Assembly (NCBI RefSeq): GCF_010093045.1
Contig: NZ_CP048115.1
Coordinates: forward strand, 682,001-746,000
From: Mucilaginibacter sp. 14171R-50
Lineage (GTDB): Bacteria > Bacteroidota > Bacteroidia > Sphingobacteriales > Sphingobacteriaceae
Direction of reading: 5' to 3'
Length of the DNA stretch: 64,000 nucleotides
Shown here piece by piece: positions 1 through 8,944 of the stretch (its first letter is position 1; each line of letters starts with the position of its first letter). The position numbers and the translations under genes were made by a program. The notes under the pieces were generated by a model. That model saw only the letters and a program-made list of their open reading frames with translations. It was not told where the DNA came from and did no database searches.

Positions 1-1591
1 TTATGGTCATCATCTCTGCTGATGGGTTTAAGTCTGCCTTGCTTTCTTTAACCTTTTGATATTTCAGCGGGTCTACGCTCACCATATAATCGTCTTTGAT
101 GCGGGCAGGCACTATCTCGTAAAACGCGGTAACCGTGTGGCCGCTGCCCATGTCGCCGGCATCCTTTTTATCGTTATTAAAATCCTCTTTGTTTAAAATG
201 CGGTTTTCGTAACCCAGCAGGCGGTATGCCTGTACTTTGGCGGGGTTAAACTCTATCTGCAGCTTTACATCCTTGGCAACAGTAAATAAGGTACCGCCAA
301 ATTCAGTTACCAGTGTTTTACGGGCTTCGGTGATGTTATCAATGTAAGCATAGTTTCCGTTGCCCTTGTCGGCAAGGGTTTCCATTTTACTATCCTTATA
401 GTTGCCCATGCCATAACCCAAAACCGATAGAAACACCCCGCTCTCCCGCTTCCGTTCAATTAATTTCTCCATATCATCGTCGCTGGATGCGCCTACGTTA
501 AAGTCGCCGTCAGTAGCCAGTATAATGCGGTTGTTCCCTGTTTTAACAAAGTTCTCGGCGGCAATTTTATAGGCCAGCTTTATGCCCTCGCCGCCCGCGG
601 TTGAGCCGCCCGCACTAAGGTTATCAATTGCGTTTTTAATGGTTTCCTTCTTATCACCGGGGGTTGATGGCAGCACTACGCCTGCGGCACCGGCATAAAC
701 CACCAAGGCAACCTTATCCTGCGGGCGTAGTTGGTCTACCAGCATTTTTAACGATGACTGTACCAACGGCAGCTTATTGGGGCTATCCATTGAGCCCGAT
801 ACATCTATCAGGAAAACGAGGTTTGAGGCAGGCAGGTTGTTTGTAGGGATTGTTTTAGCCTTTAAGCCTATACGCAGCAAACGGTGACTGGTATTCCACG
901 GTGCCGATGAAAGTTCGGTATGTATAGCAACCGGGCCGCCGTCTGTCGGGCCGGCAAGGTTATAGTTAAAATAATTGATCATTTCTTCTATGCGCACCGC
1001 GTCGGCCGGTGGCAGCTGGCCATTATTGATAAACCGCCTTACGTTGCTGTACGAAGCGGCATCCACATCAACAGAGAAAGTTGAAAGAGGCGTAGAAGCC
1101 GCGTTGGTGAATGCATTGTCGGTAATGCCTTTATAGCTCTCACTGCTCTGGATCGGGGCCGGGGCATAATAGGCGTGACTTTTATCTGCCTGGGCAGAAA
1201 CCCTGAGGCCGGCCACCCGGCCGTTTAAGCTGGCTACGCTCCCAACTGCATTTTTCTTGTTTTTAGCATTGTATGCAAGCACAACCACTTCGTTAAGAGA
1301 AGTTTGACTTGGCTGCATGATCACGTCAATTCTGGTGCGCTGATCCACTTTCACTTCCTGTGTTTGATATCCTACAAATGAAAACTTCAGCGTAACGCCA
1401 CCATTAGGGATATTTAATTTATAATGACCTTTAGCGTCGGTTAATGTGCCGATCGGTATTCCTTTTATTGCAACAGCAAGGCCCACTATGGGCTTTTTAT
1501 CATCAGCACCTGTAACGGTTCCTGTAACAATTTGATTCGCCTTGCCTGTAAAGCCAGCAAACAACATAATAAGTAATAATAGCTTTTTCAT
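1..1591 (-). CDS. von Willebrand factor A domain protein, YfbK-like (C terminus beyond window)
   Basis: Reading from an ATG at 1591, about 530 codons stay open to the window edge, so the C terminus is missing. Residues 1 to about 20 form a signal peptide. A carboxypeptidase-regulatory-like beta sandwich follows (about 22-100) and ends in the LNEVVV motif typical of Bacteroidota surface proteins. A YfbK-type N-terminal region (about 165-240) precedes a VWA domain (about 255-440) with an intact MIDAS start, DVSGSM. VWA domains bind protein ligands through a metal ion; the partner is unknown. The protein is probably exported to the envelope. It is divergent from an ECF sigma gene 80 bases away. 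The family is fairly sure; the function is not. Confidence 0.85.
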   Translation of the reverse strand, partial: MKKLLLLIMLFAGFTGKANQIVTGTVTGADDKKPIVGLAVAIKGIPIGTLTDAKGHYKLNIPNGGVTLKFSFVGYQTQEVKVDQRTRIDVIMQPSQTSLNEVVVLAYNAKNKKNAVGSVASLNGRVAGLRVSAQADKSHAYYAPAPIQSSESYKGITDNAFTNAASTPLSTFSVDVDAASYSNVRRFINNGQLPPADAVRIEEMINYFNYNLAGPTDGGPVAIHTELSSAPWNTSHRLLRIGLKAKTIPTNNLPASNLVFLIDVSGSMDSPNKLPLVQSSLKMLVDQLRPQDKVALVVYAGAAGVVLPSTPGDKKETIKNAIDNLSAGGSTAGGEGIKLAYKIAAENFVKTGNNRIILATDGDFNVGASSDDDMEKLIERKRESGVFLSVLGYGMGNYKDSKMETLADKGNGNYAYIDNITEARKTLVTEFGGTLFTVAKDVKLQIEFNPAKVQAYRLLGYENRILNKEDFNNDKKDAGDMGSGHTVTAFYEIVPARIKDDYMVSVDPLKYQKVKESKADLNPSAEMMTI

Positions 1592-1673
1592 ATTCGGTTG
1601 GTTTTTATTACAGGATGCAGCAGAGATAAGATTTCCATAAGCGGTTTAAAAAAATTATTTTGCAACCCTCTTG

Positions 1674-2243
1674 ATGAATTTTTTTACCAAGCCAGTTAAA
1701 CCAGAAGATACCGCAGACGATGAGCTGTTAGCAAGCTACCGGGCAACCCGCGACCTAAAGGTTCTGGGCACGCTGTACGGGCGTTATATGCCGCTGGTTT
1801 ATGGCGTGGCGTTAAAGTATCTGAAAGATGAGGAGCCGGCCCAGGACGCGGTAATGAGCATATTTGAAGAGCTGGCACAAAAGGTGCATCAGCACGATAT
1901 AAAACAGTTCAGGGCATGGTTATACGTGCTAAGCCGCAACCATTGCCTGATGCAGCTGCGCGCGGGTAAAAAATTAGAGACCGTTGACTTGGATGAGTTT
2001 ATGGAATTTACGCCCGTTTTGCATCCTGATGATGATAACCGCGAAGAAGCCATGCAGGCTTTGGAACGTTGTTTGGACAAACTAACATCGGCACAAAAAC
2101 AAAGCGTAAAATTATTTTACCTTGAAGAGAAATGTTATAAAGAAGTGGCCGACGAAACCGGCTTTACCATGAACGAAGTAAAAAGCTATATACAAAACGG
2201 GAAGCGCAACCTTAAGATTTGCCTGGAGAAGAACAGTGGATAA
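1674..2243 (+). CDS. ECF-type RNA polymerase sigma factor
   Basis: A 189-residue sigma-70-family protein. Region 2 lies in the N-terminal half (LYGRYMPLVYGVALKYL, then AQDAVMSIFEEL, then the FRAWLYVLSRNHCL recognition segment). Region 4 lies at the C terminus (LTSAQKQSVKLFYLEEKCYKEVAD, helix-turn-helix, then KSYIQNGKRNLK). A TTG lies one codon upstream of the ATG at 1674; I chose the ATG. Its stop overlaps the GTG start of the next gene by eight bases, so the two are probably translated together, the usual layout for an ECF sigma factor and its membrane regulator. Which genes it drives cannot be told; the divergent VWA gene is a natural candidate. Confidence 0.9.
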   Translation: MNFFTKPVKPEDTADDELLASYRATRDLKVLGTLYGRYMPLVYGVALKYLKDEEPAQDAVMSIFEELAQKVHQHDIKQFRAWLYVLSRNHCLMQLRAGKKLETVDLDEFMEFTPVLHPDDDNREEAMQALERCLDKLTSAQKQSVKLFYLEEKCYKEVADETGFTMNEVKSYIQNGKRNLKICLEKNSG

Positions 2244-3543
2244 CAAACGGGCCAACATATCGCAAATACAGAAGTACCTTAACGGGGAGCTTGATGCCCG
2301 CGCCATGCATAAACTGGAACGCGAGGCGCAGGACGATCCGTTTTTAATGGATGCGCTGGAAGGATATGGCAATACAAAAAATAAACAGCACCAAACCCTT
2401 AATGCCCTGCAACAGCGTTTGGAGGAGCGTACAGCCCCTAAAGTAGGGCGCATATTGCCATGGACTGTAACTGCCATTGCAGCAAGCCTTATTGGCTTTG
2501 CGATAGTGGTAGGATTATTATACAAACGCAATAATACAACCCTGGCGCCAAAAGTAGCCATAACAGCGCCTGCAAACAATATTGTGCCTGTTGATACTAC
2601 GCCGGTTGTGATAGATAAAAAAGCCGTGCATGGTATTATAAAAGCTGGTGAACAAGCTATAGCCTACCAAAAACGTAAATCCGCCGTTATAAATGAAAGA
2701 GCGGCGGCAAACCGGGCGAAGGCGGAATCTGCTGCGACACGCGAAATTGCAATAGCACAAAACGATGCTTTTAAGGCAGCCCCCCCTGTTACACCCCTGG
2801 AAGAGATGGTTGCGTCGGACATGGTGGCCGATAAAAAGCAGGACACTGTTTTAGGCGGCGGTTATGTGGCCATCAATAAAAATCCATCGGCTTTAACTCC
2901 GTTAAAAAGTAAGGCCGACGGCGCGGATATTACGGTTAGGCCGGGTAAACGTACAGATAATAACCCGGCTGCTTTAGCGAGTGCGGGCTTACCCTTAAAC
3001 CTGGTATCGGGTGTGGTGTTAAACCGCGTGGATGGCTCTCCGCTTCCGGGCGTATCTGTACAGGTTGTAGGCAAACCCCAGGGCACTTTAACTGATGCCA
3101 ATGGAAAGTTTACCCTGCCCAATATTAAAAAAGATGAGAGCCTTAAGTTTGGCTCGGTTGGCTTTAACAGTAAAACGCTGAATGTTAAAAACAACGACAG
3201 CTTGAAGGTTGAATTAGATCAAAGCGCCCACACTTTAAGCGAAGTAGTAGTTGTAAAAACAATTAAAAGGAAACTGCCGCGAGCCCACCCGCAAAACGGC
3301 TGGGAAAACTTCAGAATGTATTTAAAAGATAACGCTACGCTGCCCAACAGCGAAGAGGGTGTAGTTACCCTGCAGCTTACGGTAAACCCAAATGGCAGCA
3401 TAGGCGACATCAAAGTGATAAAGAGCCTGAACGAAGTAGCTGATAAACAAGCTGTTTCCCTGATACAACAAGGCCCCGCATGGGTTGGCAATATTAACGG
3501 TAAAACCGAAGATGTGAAGGTGAAGGTGGAGTTTCATAAATAG
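2236..3543 (+). CDS. Membrane protein with anti-sigma-like N terminus, carboxypeptidase-regulatory-like and TonB C-terminal domains
   Basis: 435 residues from a GTG start that overlaps the sigma gene. The cytoplasmic N terminus (1-72) has a YLNGELDARAMHKLERE segment like those of Bacteroidota anti-sigma factors. A single membrane helix spans about 74-96. A long low-complexity periplasmic stretch leads to a carboxypeptidase-regulatory-like domain (about 255-340, starting SGVVLNRVDGSPLPGVSVQV). The last 90 residues resemble a TonB C-terminal domain (GVVTLQLTVNPNGSIGDIKV). By architecture and position I infer that it holds the sigma factor and senses or transmits an envelope signal; neither activity is proven by the sequence. 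A perfect hairpin 15 bases after the stop ends the unit. Confidence 0.75.
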   Translation: MDNKRANISQIQKYLNGELDARAMHKLEREAQDDPFLMDALEGYGNTKNKQHQTLNALQQRLEERTAPKVGRILPWTVTAIAASLIGFAIVVGLLYKRNNTTLAPKVAITAPANNIVPVDTTPVVIDKKAVHGIIKAGEQAIAYQKRKSAVINERAAANRAKAESAATREIAIAQNDAFKAAPPVTPLEEMVASDMVADKKQDTVLGGGYVAINKNPSALTPLKSKADGADITVRPGKRTDNNPAALASAGLPLNLVSGVVLNRVDGSPLPGVSVQVVGKPQGTLTDANGKFTLPNIKKDESLKFGSVGFNSKTLNVKNNDSLKVELDQSAHTLSEVVVVKTIKRKLPRAHPQNGWENFRMYLKDNATLPNSEEGVVTLQLTVNPNGSIGDIKVIKSLNEVADKQAVSLIQQGPAWVGNINGKTEDVKVKVEFHK

Positions 3544-3557
3544 CGATGGGTTTTATC

Positions 3558-3581
3558 AGCGATGGGTATAAACCCATCGCT
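3558..3581. terminator. Bidirectional hairpin terminator
   Basis: Perfect 10-base arms (AGCGATGGGT / ACCCATCGCT) around a 4-base loop, between two convergent genes. The same GCGATGGG core also occurs just upstream at 3542-3550 and in the terminator near 11340. The T-run is weak on the plus side. Confidence 0.7.
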
Positions 3582-3596
3582 ATTTACATTTTGCAG

Positions 3597-4319
3597 TTAC
3601 TTCTTATTTTTATCGTAGTAACCAAATACCTTTTGCAGCAGCGGCGTGGTACGTGCGCTCAGGTTTTGGCGGATGTTAAGCTCTTCTTTAGCTATCTCTA
3701 CAAACAAGCCGTCAATAGCCTTTTGTGTAACATAATCGCTTATATCAGGGTTTATCTTGCTTACAAGGGGTATTTTATTGTAAGCGCTGGCGGCTTCGGT
3801 ATAATACTTTGTAGCGCCTACTTTGTTAAGGCTGTTTTGTATAACAGGTTTAAACTTGGCAGAAAGCTGTAAGGTGGTGGTACGTTTGAAATATTGCGTG
3901 GCGGCATCCCGGCTGCCTAACAAAATGTTGGTTACATCTGTTAAGGTCATTTGTTTAATGGCGTTAACAAAAATGGGCTTTGCCTGCACCGCGGCATCTT
4001 CGGCAGCACGGTTAAGGGATAATATAACGTTGTCGGCCAGTTTGCCAAGGCCTATGCTGCGCAAGGTTTGTTCAACCTTTTGCGCTTCGGGCGGGAACAA
4101 TATCTTTATAGCGGCATTACCAAAAAAGCCATTTACAGCCGATAGCTGGTCAGAACTTTTACCGGTACCTATTTCAAGTGCCTGTTTTAAGCCGTTGTTA
4201 ATTTCGAATGTTGTAGGGGTGCCGTACTGTTGTATGGTAGTTTGCGCCACCTGGTTGAGCGTATCGCAGCTGCTTAATAAAATAAAAAGGAAAGGGATAA
4301 GTAAAAATGCTTTTTTCAT
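3597..4319 (-). CDS. DUF4197 lipoprotein
   Basis: 240 residues starting MKKAFLLIPFLFILLSSCD. The signal peptide ends in a lipobox with Cys18, so the mature protein is probably a lipoprotein. The rest is helical (QALEIGTGKSSDQLSAVNGFFGN and LTDVTNILLGSRDAATQYFK segments) and matches my memory of the DUF4197 family, which has no assigned activity. It lies 38 bases downstream of the PiT permease on the same strand, so it may be read as the last gene of that unit, but nothing in it points to phosphate. Confidence 0.8.
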   Translation of the reverse strand: MKKAFLLIPFLFILLSSCDTLNQVAQTTIQQYGTPTTFEINNGLKQALEIGTGKSSDQLSAVNGFFGNAAIKILFPPEAQKVEQTLRSIGLGKLADNVILSLNRAAEDAAVQAKPIFVNAIKQMTLTDVTNILLGSRDAATQYFKRTTTLQLSAKFKPVIQNSLNKVGATKYYTEAASAYNKIPLVSKINPDISDYVTQKAIDGLFVEIAKEELNIRQNLSARTTPLLQKVFGYYDKNKK

Positions 4320-4357
4320 GGAAATGAGTAAGCAAATTTACTGCCATAAATATGTTG

Positions 4358-5365
4358 CTACCAATGCCTTACCACCAAAAATACAAGCCCGGCAATAAGT
4401 GCCGAAATTGGTATGGTAATTATCCAGGCCCAAACTAGGTTTATAGTAACCCCCCAGCGCACAGCCGATACCCTTTTTGTTAAACCCACCCCGATGATAG
4501 ACCCGGTAATAGTATGGGTAGTTGATACAGGGATACCAAAACGCTCGGTAATAAACAGGGTAACTGCGCCGGCAGATTCGGCTGCAACGCCTTCTAAAGG
4601 TGTGATCTTGGTGATCTTCGATCCCATCGTTTTAACGATCTTCCATCCGCCAGACATGGTACCCAATGATATGGCGCTGTAACATGCCAAAGGTATCCAC
4701 TCGGGCATTGGGGCGCTGTTATTAATAACCTTTGCGGCAATAAGCGCCACGTATAAAATACCCATTACTTTTTGAGCGTCGTTTGTACCGTGTGCAAAGC
4801 TTAGCGCAGCGGCCGATACCAGCTGCAGGCGCTTAAACCAGCGCTCGGCCGTTGCGGGTTTTGCCCTTTTGCAAATGTGCAGTATCAGTATGGTAATAAA
4901 ATAAGCTATAAACAAACCGATGAACGGCGCAAGTACGATGTATGCTATAATTGTTAAGATGTAATGCGAGTTTACCGCCGCAAAGCCATGGGCACCCATA
5001 AAAAACGAGTTGGTTATACCTGCACCGGCAAAGCCCCCGATAAGTGTATGCGAAGAGCTTGACGGGATGCCAAACCACCAGGTTACTAAATTCCAGGTAA
5101 TGGCAGCAATAAGCCCGGCCAATATTACATGCATGGTTATAAATTCCTCGTGCACAATTTTGGCAACGGTATTAGCCACCTTATGGTCTTTAATAAAAAA
5201 ATAGGCGGCAAAGTTGAAAACTGCGGCTAACAGAACAGCCTGGAAAGGCGTTAGCACTTTGGTTGAAACGATGGTAGCTATAGAGTTAGCCGCATCATGA
5301 AAGCCGTTGGTATAATCAAATATGAGCGCCAGGGCAACTACAGCAACAAGTAAGGTGGTAACCAT
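4358..5365 (-). CDS. Inorganic phosphate transporter, PiT family
   Basis: 335 residues with about ten membrane helices. Two PiT signature repeats are visible: the N-terminal DYTNGFHDAANSIATIV block and the internal AHGTNDAQKVMGI block, plus GIPVSTTHTITGSIIG and GIPSSSSHTLIGG motifs. PiT proteins import metal-phosphate with protons or sodium across the inner membrane. The gene follows a DUF47 gene by 20 bases, the common PiT-DUF47 pairing. I chose the ATG at 5365; the hydrophobic N terminus fits the family. Confidence 0.93.
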   Translation of the reverse strand: MVTTLLVAVVALALIFDYTNGFHDAANSIATIVSTKVLTPFQAVLLAAVFNFAAYFFIKDHKVANTVAKIVHEEFITMHVILAGLIAAITWNLVTWWFGIPSSSSHTLIGGFAGAGITNSFFMGAHGFAAVNSHYILTIIAYIVLAPFIGLFIAYFITILILHICKRAKPATAERWFKRLQLVSAAALSFAHGTNDAQKVMGILYVALIAAKVINNSAPMPEWIPLACYSAISLGTMSGGWKIVKTMGSKITKITPLEGVAAESAGAVTLFITERFGIPVSTTHTITGSIIGVGLTKRVSAVRWGVTINLVWAWIITIPISALIAGLVFLVVRHW

Positions 5366-5385
5366 CTAAATAATGTAATTTATGC

Positions 5386-6036
5386 TTAGGCGTTTTTAAT
5401 TAAAATAGATTCCATTACGTTAGCGGCATCTTCGCACATATCGGTAGCTGTTTCAAGGGCTGCCAATATCTCTTTATATTTTATCAACCTTATTGCATCC
5501 GTTTCATAAAGAAAAAGATCGGCAACGGCACGGTCGAAAACGTAGTCGGCCTGGTTTTCCACACTGTTTATACGGATGCATGAATCGGCAATAGCTCGTA
5601 CGTTCCTTAGGTCTTTTAATTCGCGTACCGCTTTTTCAAGGTCTGTTCCGGCTTGCAGTATCAACTCGCATAATTTGCGCACGTGCTCGTTAAAATCGTC
5701 TATCTTGTAAAGCAGCATGCGGTTGGCAGCGCCATGTATATAGTCGGCTATATCGTCAATAGCGGTAGCTAAAGCATGTATATCTTCACGGTCAAAAGGG
5801 GTAATAAAATTCTTGCCCAGTTCAAGGTATATTTGGTGAGTAAGCTCGTCACCCCTGTTTTCAAGCTTGTCTATCTGCCTGAAAAGTTCCTCACGGGTGG
5901 CTACGTTAGCCGAGTTCACAGCCTCAACCAAAATTGTTGCCATGCTTACAACATTGCTTGCAGCCTGCTCAAACAGCGGGAAAAAGGTTTTCTTATCTTT
6001 AGGAACAAAATACTGGAATATACTGTTAAGTGACAT
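5386..6036 (-). CDS. DUF47 (PhoU-like) partner of the phosphate transporter
   Basis: A 216-residue all-helical protein of the DUF47/PhoU-like class. The core contains LFEQAASNVVSMA, a LENRGDELTHQIYLEL segment and LATAIDDIADYIHGAANR, which carry the acidic residues that in PhoU-like proteins bind metal clusters. Such proteins are cytoplasmic and are thought to gate or regulate the neighbouring PiT permease. It lies between the kinase (48 bases away) and PiT (20 bases) and is almost surely co-transcribed with both. Confidence 0.9.
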   Translation of the reverse strand: MSLNSIFQYFVPKDKKTFFPLFEQAASNVVSMATILVEAVNSANVATREELFRQIDKLENRGDELTHQIYLELGKNFITPFDREDIHALATAIDDIADYIHGAANRMLLYKIDDFNEHVRKLCELILQAGTDLEKAVRELKDLRNVRAIADSCIRINSVENQADYVFDRAVADLFLYETDAIRLIKYKEILAALETATDMCEDAANVMESILIKNA

Positions 6037-6084
6037 TTTGCATTTAAATTTCGGTAAAGGTAAGGTTGCAATGTTAAGTTAATG

Positions 6085-7149
6085 TTAACTTTTCAATACA
6101 GGGATATTGGGAAAAGGAAGTGAGGGGCGCGCTATTTGCAAGGTAAAACCAAAAGTCGACCCCATCCCCTCGGTGCTGCGTACGTTAATGGTTTGCTGGT
6201 GGGCCTCGATGATATGCTTTACAATAGCCAGCCCCAGCCCCGAACCGCCAATTTGCCTTGAACGGCTGGTATCTGTACGGAAAAAGCGCTCAAATAGCCT
6301 CGGAAGGAATTTTTCTTCGATACCAATACCATCGTCGGTAACTTCAATCAGTACCTGTTCATGCAGCGTAAAAATGCTAACCGAAGTACTGCCTCCATCT
6401 TTGCCATATTTAAACGAATTATCGATAAGGTTTACCAGTACTTGCCTGATCTTTTCACGGTCGGCATTAACAAAAATGCCTTCATCGTATTTTTGTTTAA
6501 ACATTAGCTTAATATTGTGCTGCCTGCTCTTCAGCTCCATCGATTCAAAAACCTCTTTAATCAGGTCGTTTATTTTAAATTTGGTATAGTTGATCGGTAT
6601 CTCGCCCGATTCCAGCTTTGATATCTCGTCCAGATCGGTGATCAGGTAGCTCAACCTGTCAACATTCTTCGATGCCTTTTCCAGGAACTGCGCAGCCAGT
6701 TCTTTATCTTCCAGGCCGTCATCCTGCAAAGCTTCAATGTAACCTTGTATGGCAAAAAGAGGTGTTTTAAACTCGTGCGAGATATTTGATAAAAAATCCC
6801 GGCGAAATCTTTCCTGCTTTTTCAGCTCGTCTATCTCTGTTTTTTTTTGCCGCGCCCATTCCTGCACCTCGTGTTCAACATCATTAATAGGGTCGGCGCT
6901 TACATGTTCCCCAAGGGCGTCCCTAAGATCGCGCCCGAGTTTTAGATTATGTATCAGTTTATAAATAAGCTTTATTTTTGAGTAGATGTATTTCTCGGTG
7001 AGATAATAAAAAACAAGGTAGCTGGTAATAAACGACACCAGGAAGGTTATCATCATATCGTACCACTTATGCTGAAAGTAGTAGTTTACCGCCGATAAGG
7101 TTATGGCAACCGCGGCAGCGTTTATGAGTATCAATACGCGCAATTTCAT
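6085..7149 (-). CDS. Sensor histidine kinase, PhoR-like
   Basis: 354 residues. Two N-terminal membrane helices (about 5-25 and 30-50) with almost no periplasmic loop, a short linker, then HisKA with the phospho-acceptor in FLSNISHEFKTPL. The ATPase domain has N box NLIDNSFKYG, G1 DDGIGIEEKFL and G2 GSGLGLAIVKH. This is the architecture of Bacteroidota PhoR-type kinases, which phosphorylate a PhoB-type regulator when phosphate is low. The PiT and DUF47 genes downstream support a role in phosphate control. No response regulator gene is adjacent; it must lie elsewhere. Confidence 0.88.
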   Translation of the reverse strand: MKLRVLILINAAAVAITLSAVNYYFQHKWYDMMITFLVSFITSYLVFYYLTEKYIYSKIKLIYKLIHNLKLGRDLRDALGEHVSADPINDVEHEVQEWARQKKTEIDELKKQERFRRDFLSNISHEFKTPLFAIQGYIEALQDDGLEDKELAAQFLEKASKNVDRLSYLITDLDEISKLESGEIPINYTKFKINDLIKEVFESMELKSRQHNIKLMFKQKYDEGIFVNADREKIRQVLVNLIDNSFKYGKDGGSTSVSIFTLHEQVLIEVTDDGIGIEEKFLPRLFERFFRTDTSRSRQIGGSGLGLAIVKHIIEAHQQTINVRSTEGMGSTFGFTLQIARPSLPFPNIPVLKS

Positions 7150-7238
7150 AGTATAAAGTTACTATTTGTAAATGGTTATAATTAACATATACAGTTGTAT
7201 ATGTGTTAATTTATTGTTGCCATTTATTGCGCCGGCCT

Positions 7239-7772
7239 TTAATTATTTATTGCCCGGGCCTCTATAAATATGGTAACGTCGTCGCTCATGGTCATGCTGC
7301 TGCCGCCAACGCCAAAATCTTTACGGTTTATTTTAAAACTGCCTTTAAAATTGCTGGTGTTGCCCTGCTCGGTATAGTTAAATGGCACTTCAACAGGTTT
7401 GGTTGTGCCTTTTATAGTAAGGTTAAAACGCCCAACAAAACGACTGTCTTTTTTTTGAAATGACAACGAAGACATGGCTATTTTTGGATAGGTATCCGCG
7501 CTAAAATAGTCTTCACCCTTCAGGTGCCCGTCGCGCATGCTGTTATCAGTGTTTATGGTATTTGCGTCAGCAGTCGCCTCGATTTTGCTGCCGCCGGGGT
7601 TTGCCGGATCAAACATAATATTACCCTGCACCCCACCAATGGTACCGCCGGTTTTAATGCCCAGGTTTTTTAATTCAAAAGTTATTTTAGCACTGGTGAT
7701 GTTGCTTTTATTTTGAGCGAAAGCCCCGGCAGTAATTATTAATATGACTATTGTTATTAAGATACGCTTCAT
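7239..7772 (-). CDS. YceI-family periplasmic protein
   Basis: 177 residues from the ATG at 7772; a longer frame adds only five unlikely residues before MKRILITIVILI. A signal peptide ends near AFAQ. The mature part is an extended lipocalin-like beta barrel with the YceI pattern (TSAKITFELKNLGIKTGG, then GHLKGEDYFSADTYPKIAM, then GTTKPVEVPFNY and a closing RKDFGVGG). YceI proteins bind long isoprenoid lipids in the periplasm. The gene stands alone, with no close same-strand neighbour. Confidence 0.9.
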   Translation of the reverse strand: MKRILITIVILIITAGAFAQNKSNITSAKITFELKNLGIKTGGTIGGVQGNIMFDPANPGGSKIEATADANTINTDNSMRDGHLKGEDYFSADTYPKIAMSSLSFQKKDSRFVGRFNLTIKGTTKPVEVPFNYTEQGNTSNFKGSFKINRKDFGVGGSSMTMSDDVTIFIEARAINN

Positions 7773-7860
7773 GGTTGGATATGACATTTTTTATACGGCA
7801 GGGTTTAATTAACCCCGATCTGCATTTGCCAGCAATGGTAACGGCTTTACAGTTATAAAA

Positions 7861-8511
7861 TTATTGCGGCGCAACTTCCGAATAAAACTCCTTTAAATAT
7901 GCCTCCATAAAAGTATGCCTGCGCTGCGCGAGGTGACGACCGGTAGGGGTGTTCATTTTATCTTTAAGCAACAGCAGCTTCTCGTAAAAATGATTAATGG
8001 TGGGTGCGGTGGTGTTTTTATATTCATCCTTTGTCATATTCAGCTTAGGCTGAATATGGGGATTGTATATCTCCCTGCCCTTAAAGCCGCCATAAGTAAA
8101 CGCCCGGGCAATGCCTATGGCGCCGATAGCGTCGAGCCGGTCGGCATCCTGTACTACAGCCAGCTCCTTCGAATGAAAAGCCGCTTTATCAAAGCTCGCC
8201 TTGAAAGACATGTACCTGATGATCTGTTGTACGTGAACAATAACATCGGCAGAAACGCCGATTTCAGTCAGAAACTTACCGGCAGTAGCCGGGCCAATCT
8301 CTTCATCGCCGTTATGAAATTTGCTATCGGCAATATCATGCAGCAGGGCAGCCAGCTCTACCACAAGCACATCGCAGTCTTCGGTTTTTGCTATCTGTTT
8401 GGCATTTGTCCAAACGCGGTAAATATGCCACCAATCGTGGCCCCCTTCGGCATTTTTTAAAGTTTCCTGTACAAAGGCTACGGTTTTATCCAATATATCG
8501 GTGCTGTTCAT
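7861..8511 (-). CDS. HD-domain metal-dependent phosphohydrolase
   Basis: 216 residues from the ATG at 8511; an in-frame ATG six codons further up is possible but the family begins near here. HD-domain residues are in place: His25 and His29 in GGHDWWHIYRVW, the His58-Asp59 pair in AALLHDIADSK, and a late Asp in VVQDADRLDAIG. The pattern matches the YedJ-like group of predicted nucleotide phosphohydrolases in the cytoplasm. Substrate unknown. Confidence 0.88.
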   Translation of the reverse strand: MNSTDILDKTVAFVQETLKNAEGGHDWWHIYRVWTNAKQIAKTEDCDVLVVELAALLHDIADSKFHNGDEEIGPATAGKFLTEIGVSADVIVHVQQIIRYMSFKASFDKAAFHSKELAVVQDADRLDAIGAIGIARAFTYGGFKGREIYNPHIQPKLNMTKDEYKNTTAPTINHFYEKLLLLKDKMNTPTGRHLAQRRHTFMEAYLKEFYSEVAPQ

Positions 8512-8567
8512 GGGTTGCTGTTTGTGCAAATATAACAGTTGACCTTTATTTGGATGGCTTAGGGTGG

Positions 8568-8798
8568 TTAAGCGGCGGCTGTCTTCTCGCTTCCAATCAG
8601 CTCCGCCATATCTGTTTCCAAAATATCAGCTATCTGAAAAAGGCGCTCTACAGTGATCTTTGTATAACCCAACTCTATTTTACTATAGGCATTTTGGGAA
8701 ATACCGAGTTTTGCGGCCAGGTATTCTTGTGTATAGTTTAGCTTTTCGCGCTTATTACGGATATTGGTTGCGACAGCTTTTGCCCTCTGATTCAACAT
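8568..8798 (-). CDS. Small XRE-type helix-turn-helix regulator
   Basis: 76 residues, almost entirely one HTH_3 domain: LNYTQEYLAAKLGISQNAYSKIELG contains the recognition helix, followed by VERLFQIADILETDMAELIG. No sensor domain and no adjacent toxin gene, so it does not look like an antitoxin. Its target cannot be told from the sequence. Confidence 0.87.
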   Translation of the reverse strand: MLNQRAKAVATNIRNKREKLNYTQEYLAAKLGISQNAYSKIELGYTKITVERLFQIADILETDMAELIGSEKTAAA

Positions 8799-8944
8799 GT
8801 ACTCGCTCTTTTAGATTTTATAATACCATATAAACGAGATTGTTTGCCGCGCGGATTTCAAAAAAATATTTTTAAAAGTAATTTTTTTTCACAAATACTC
8901 CGGCTGATATCTCTAAACCGCGGGGCGCCAGGCTTTAAAACAGG

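Noticed and set aside
8568..8798. Antitoxin of a toxin-antitoxin pair
   Set aside because: No toxin-like gene within 150 bases on either side.
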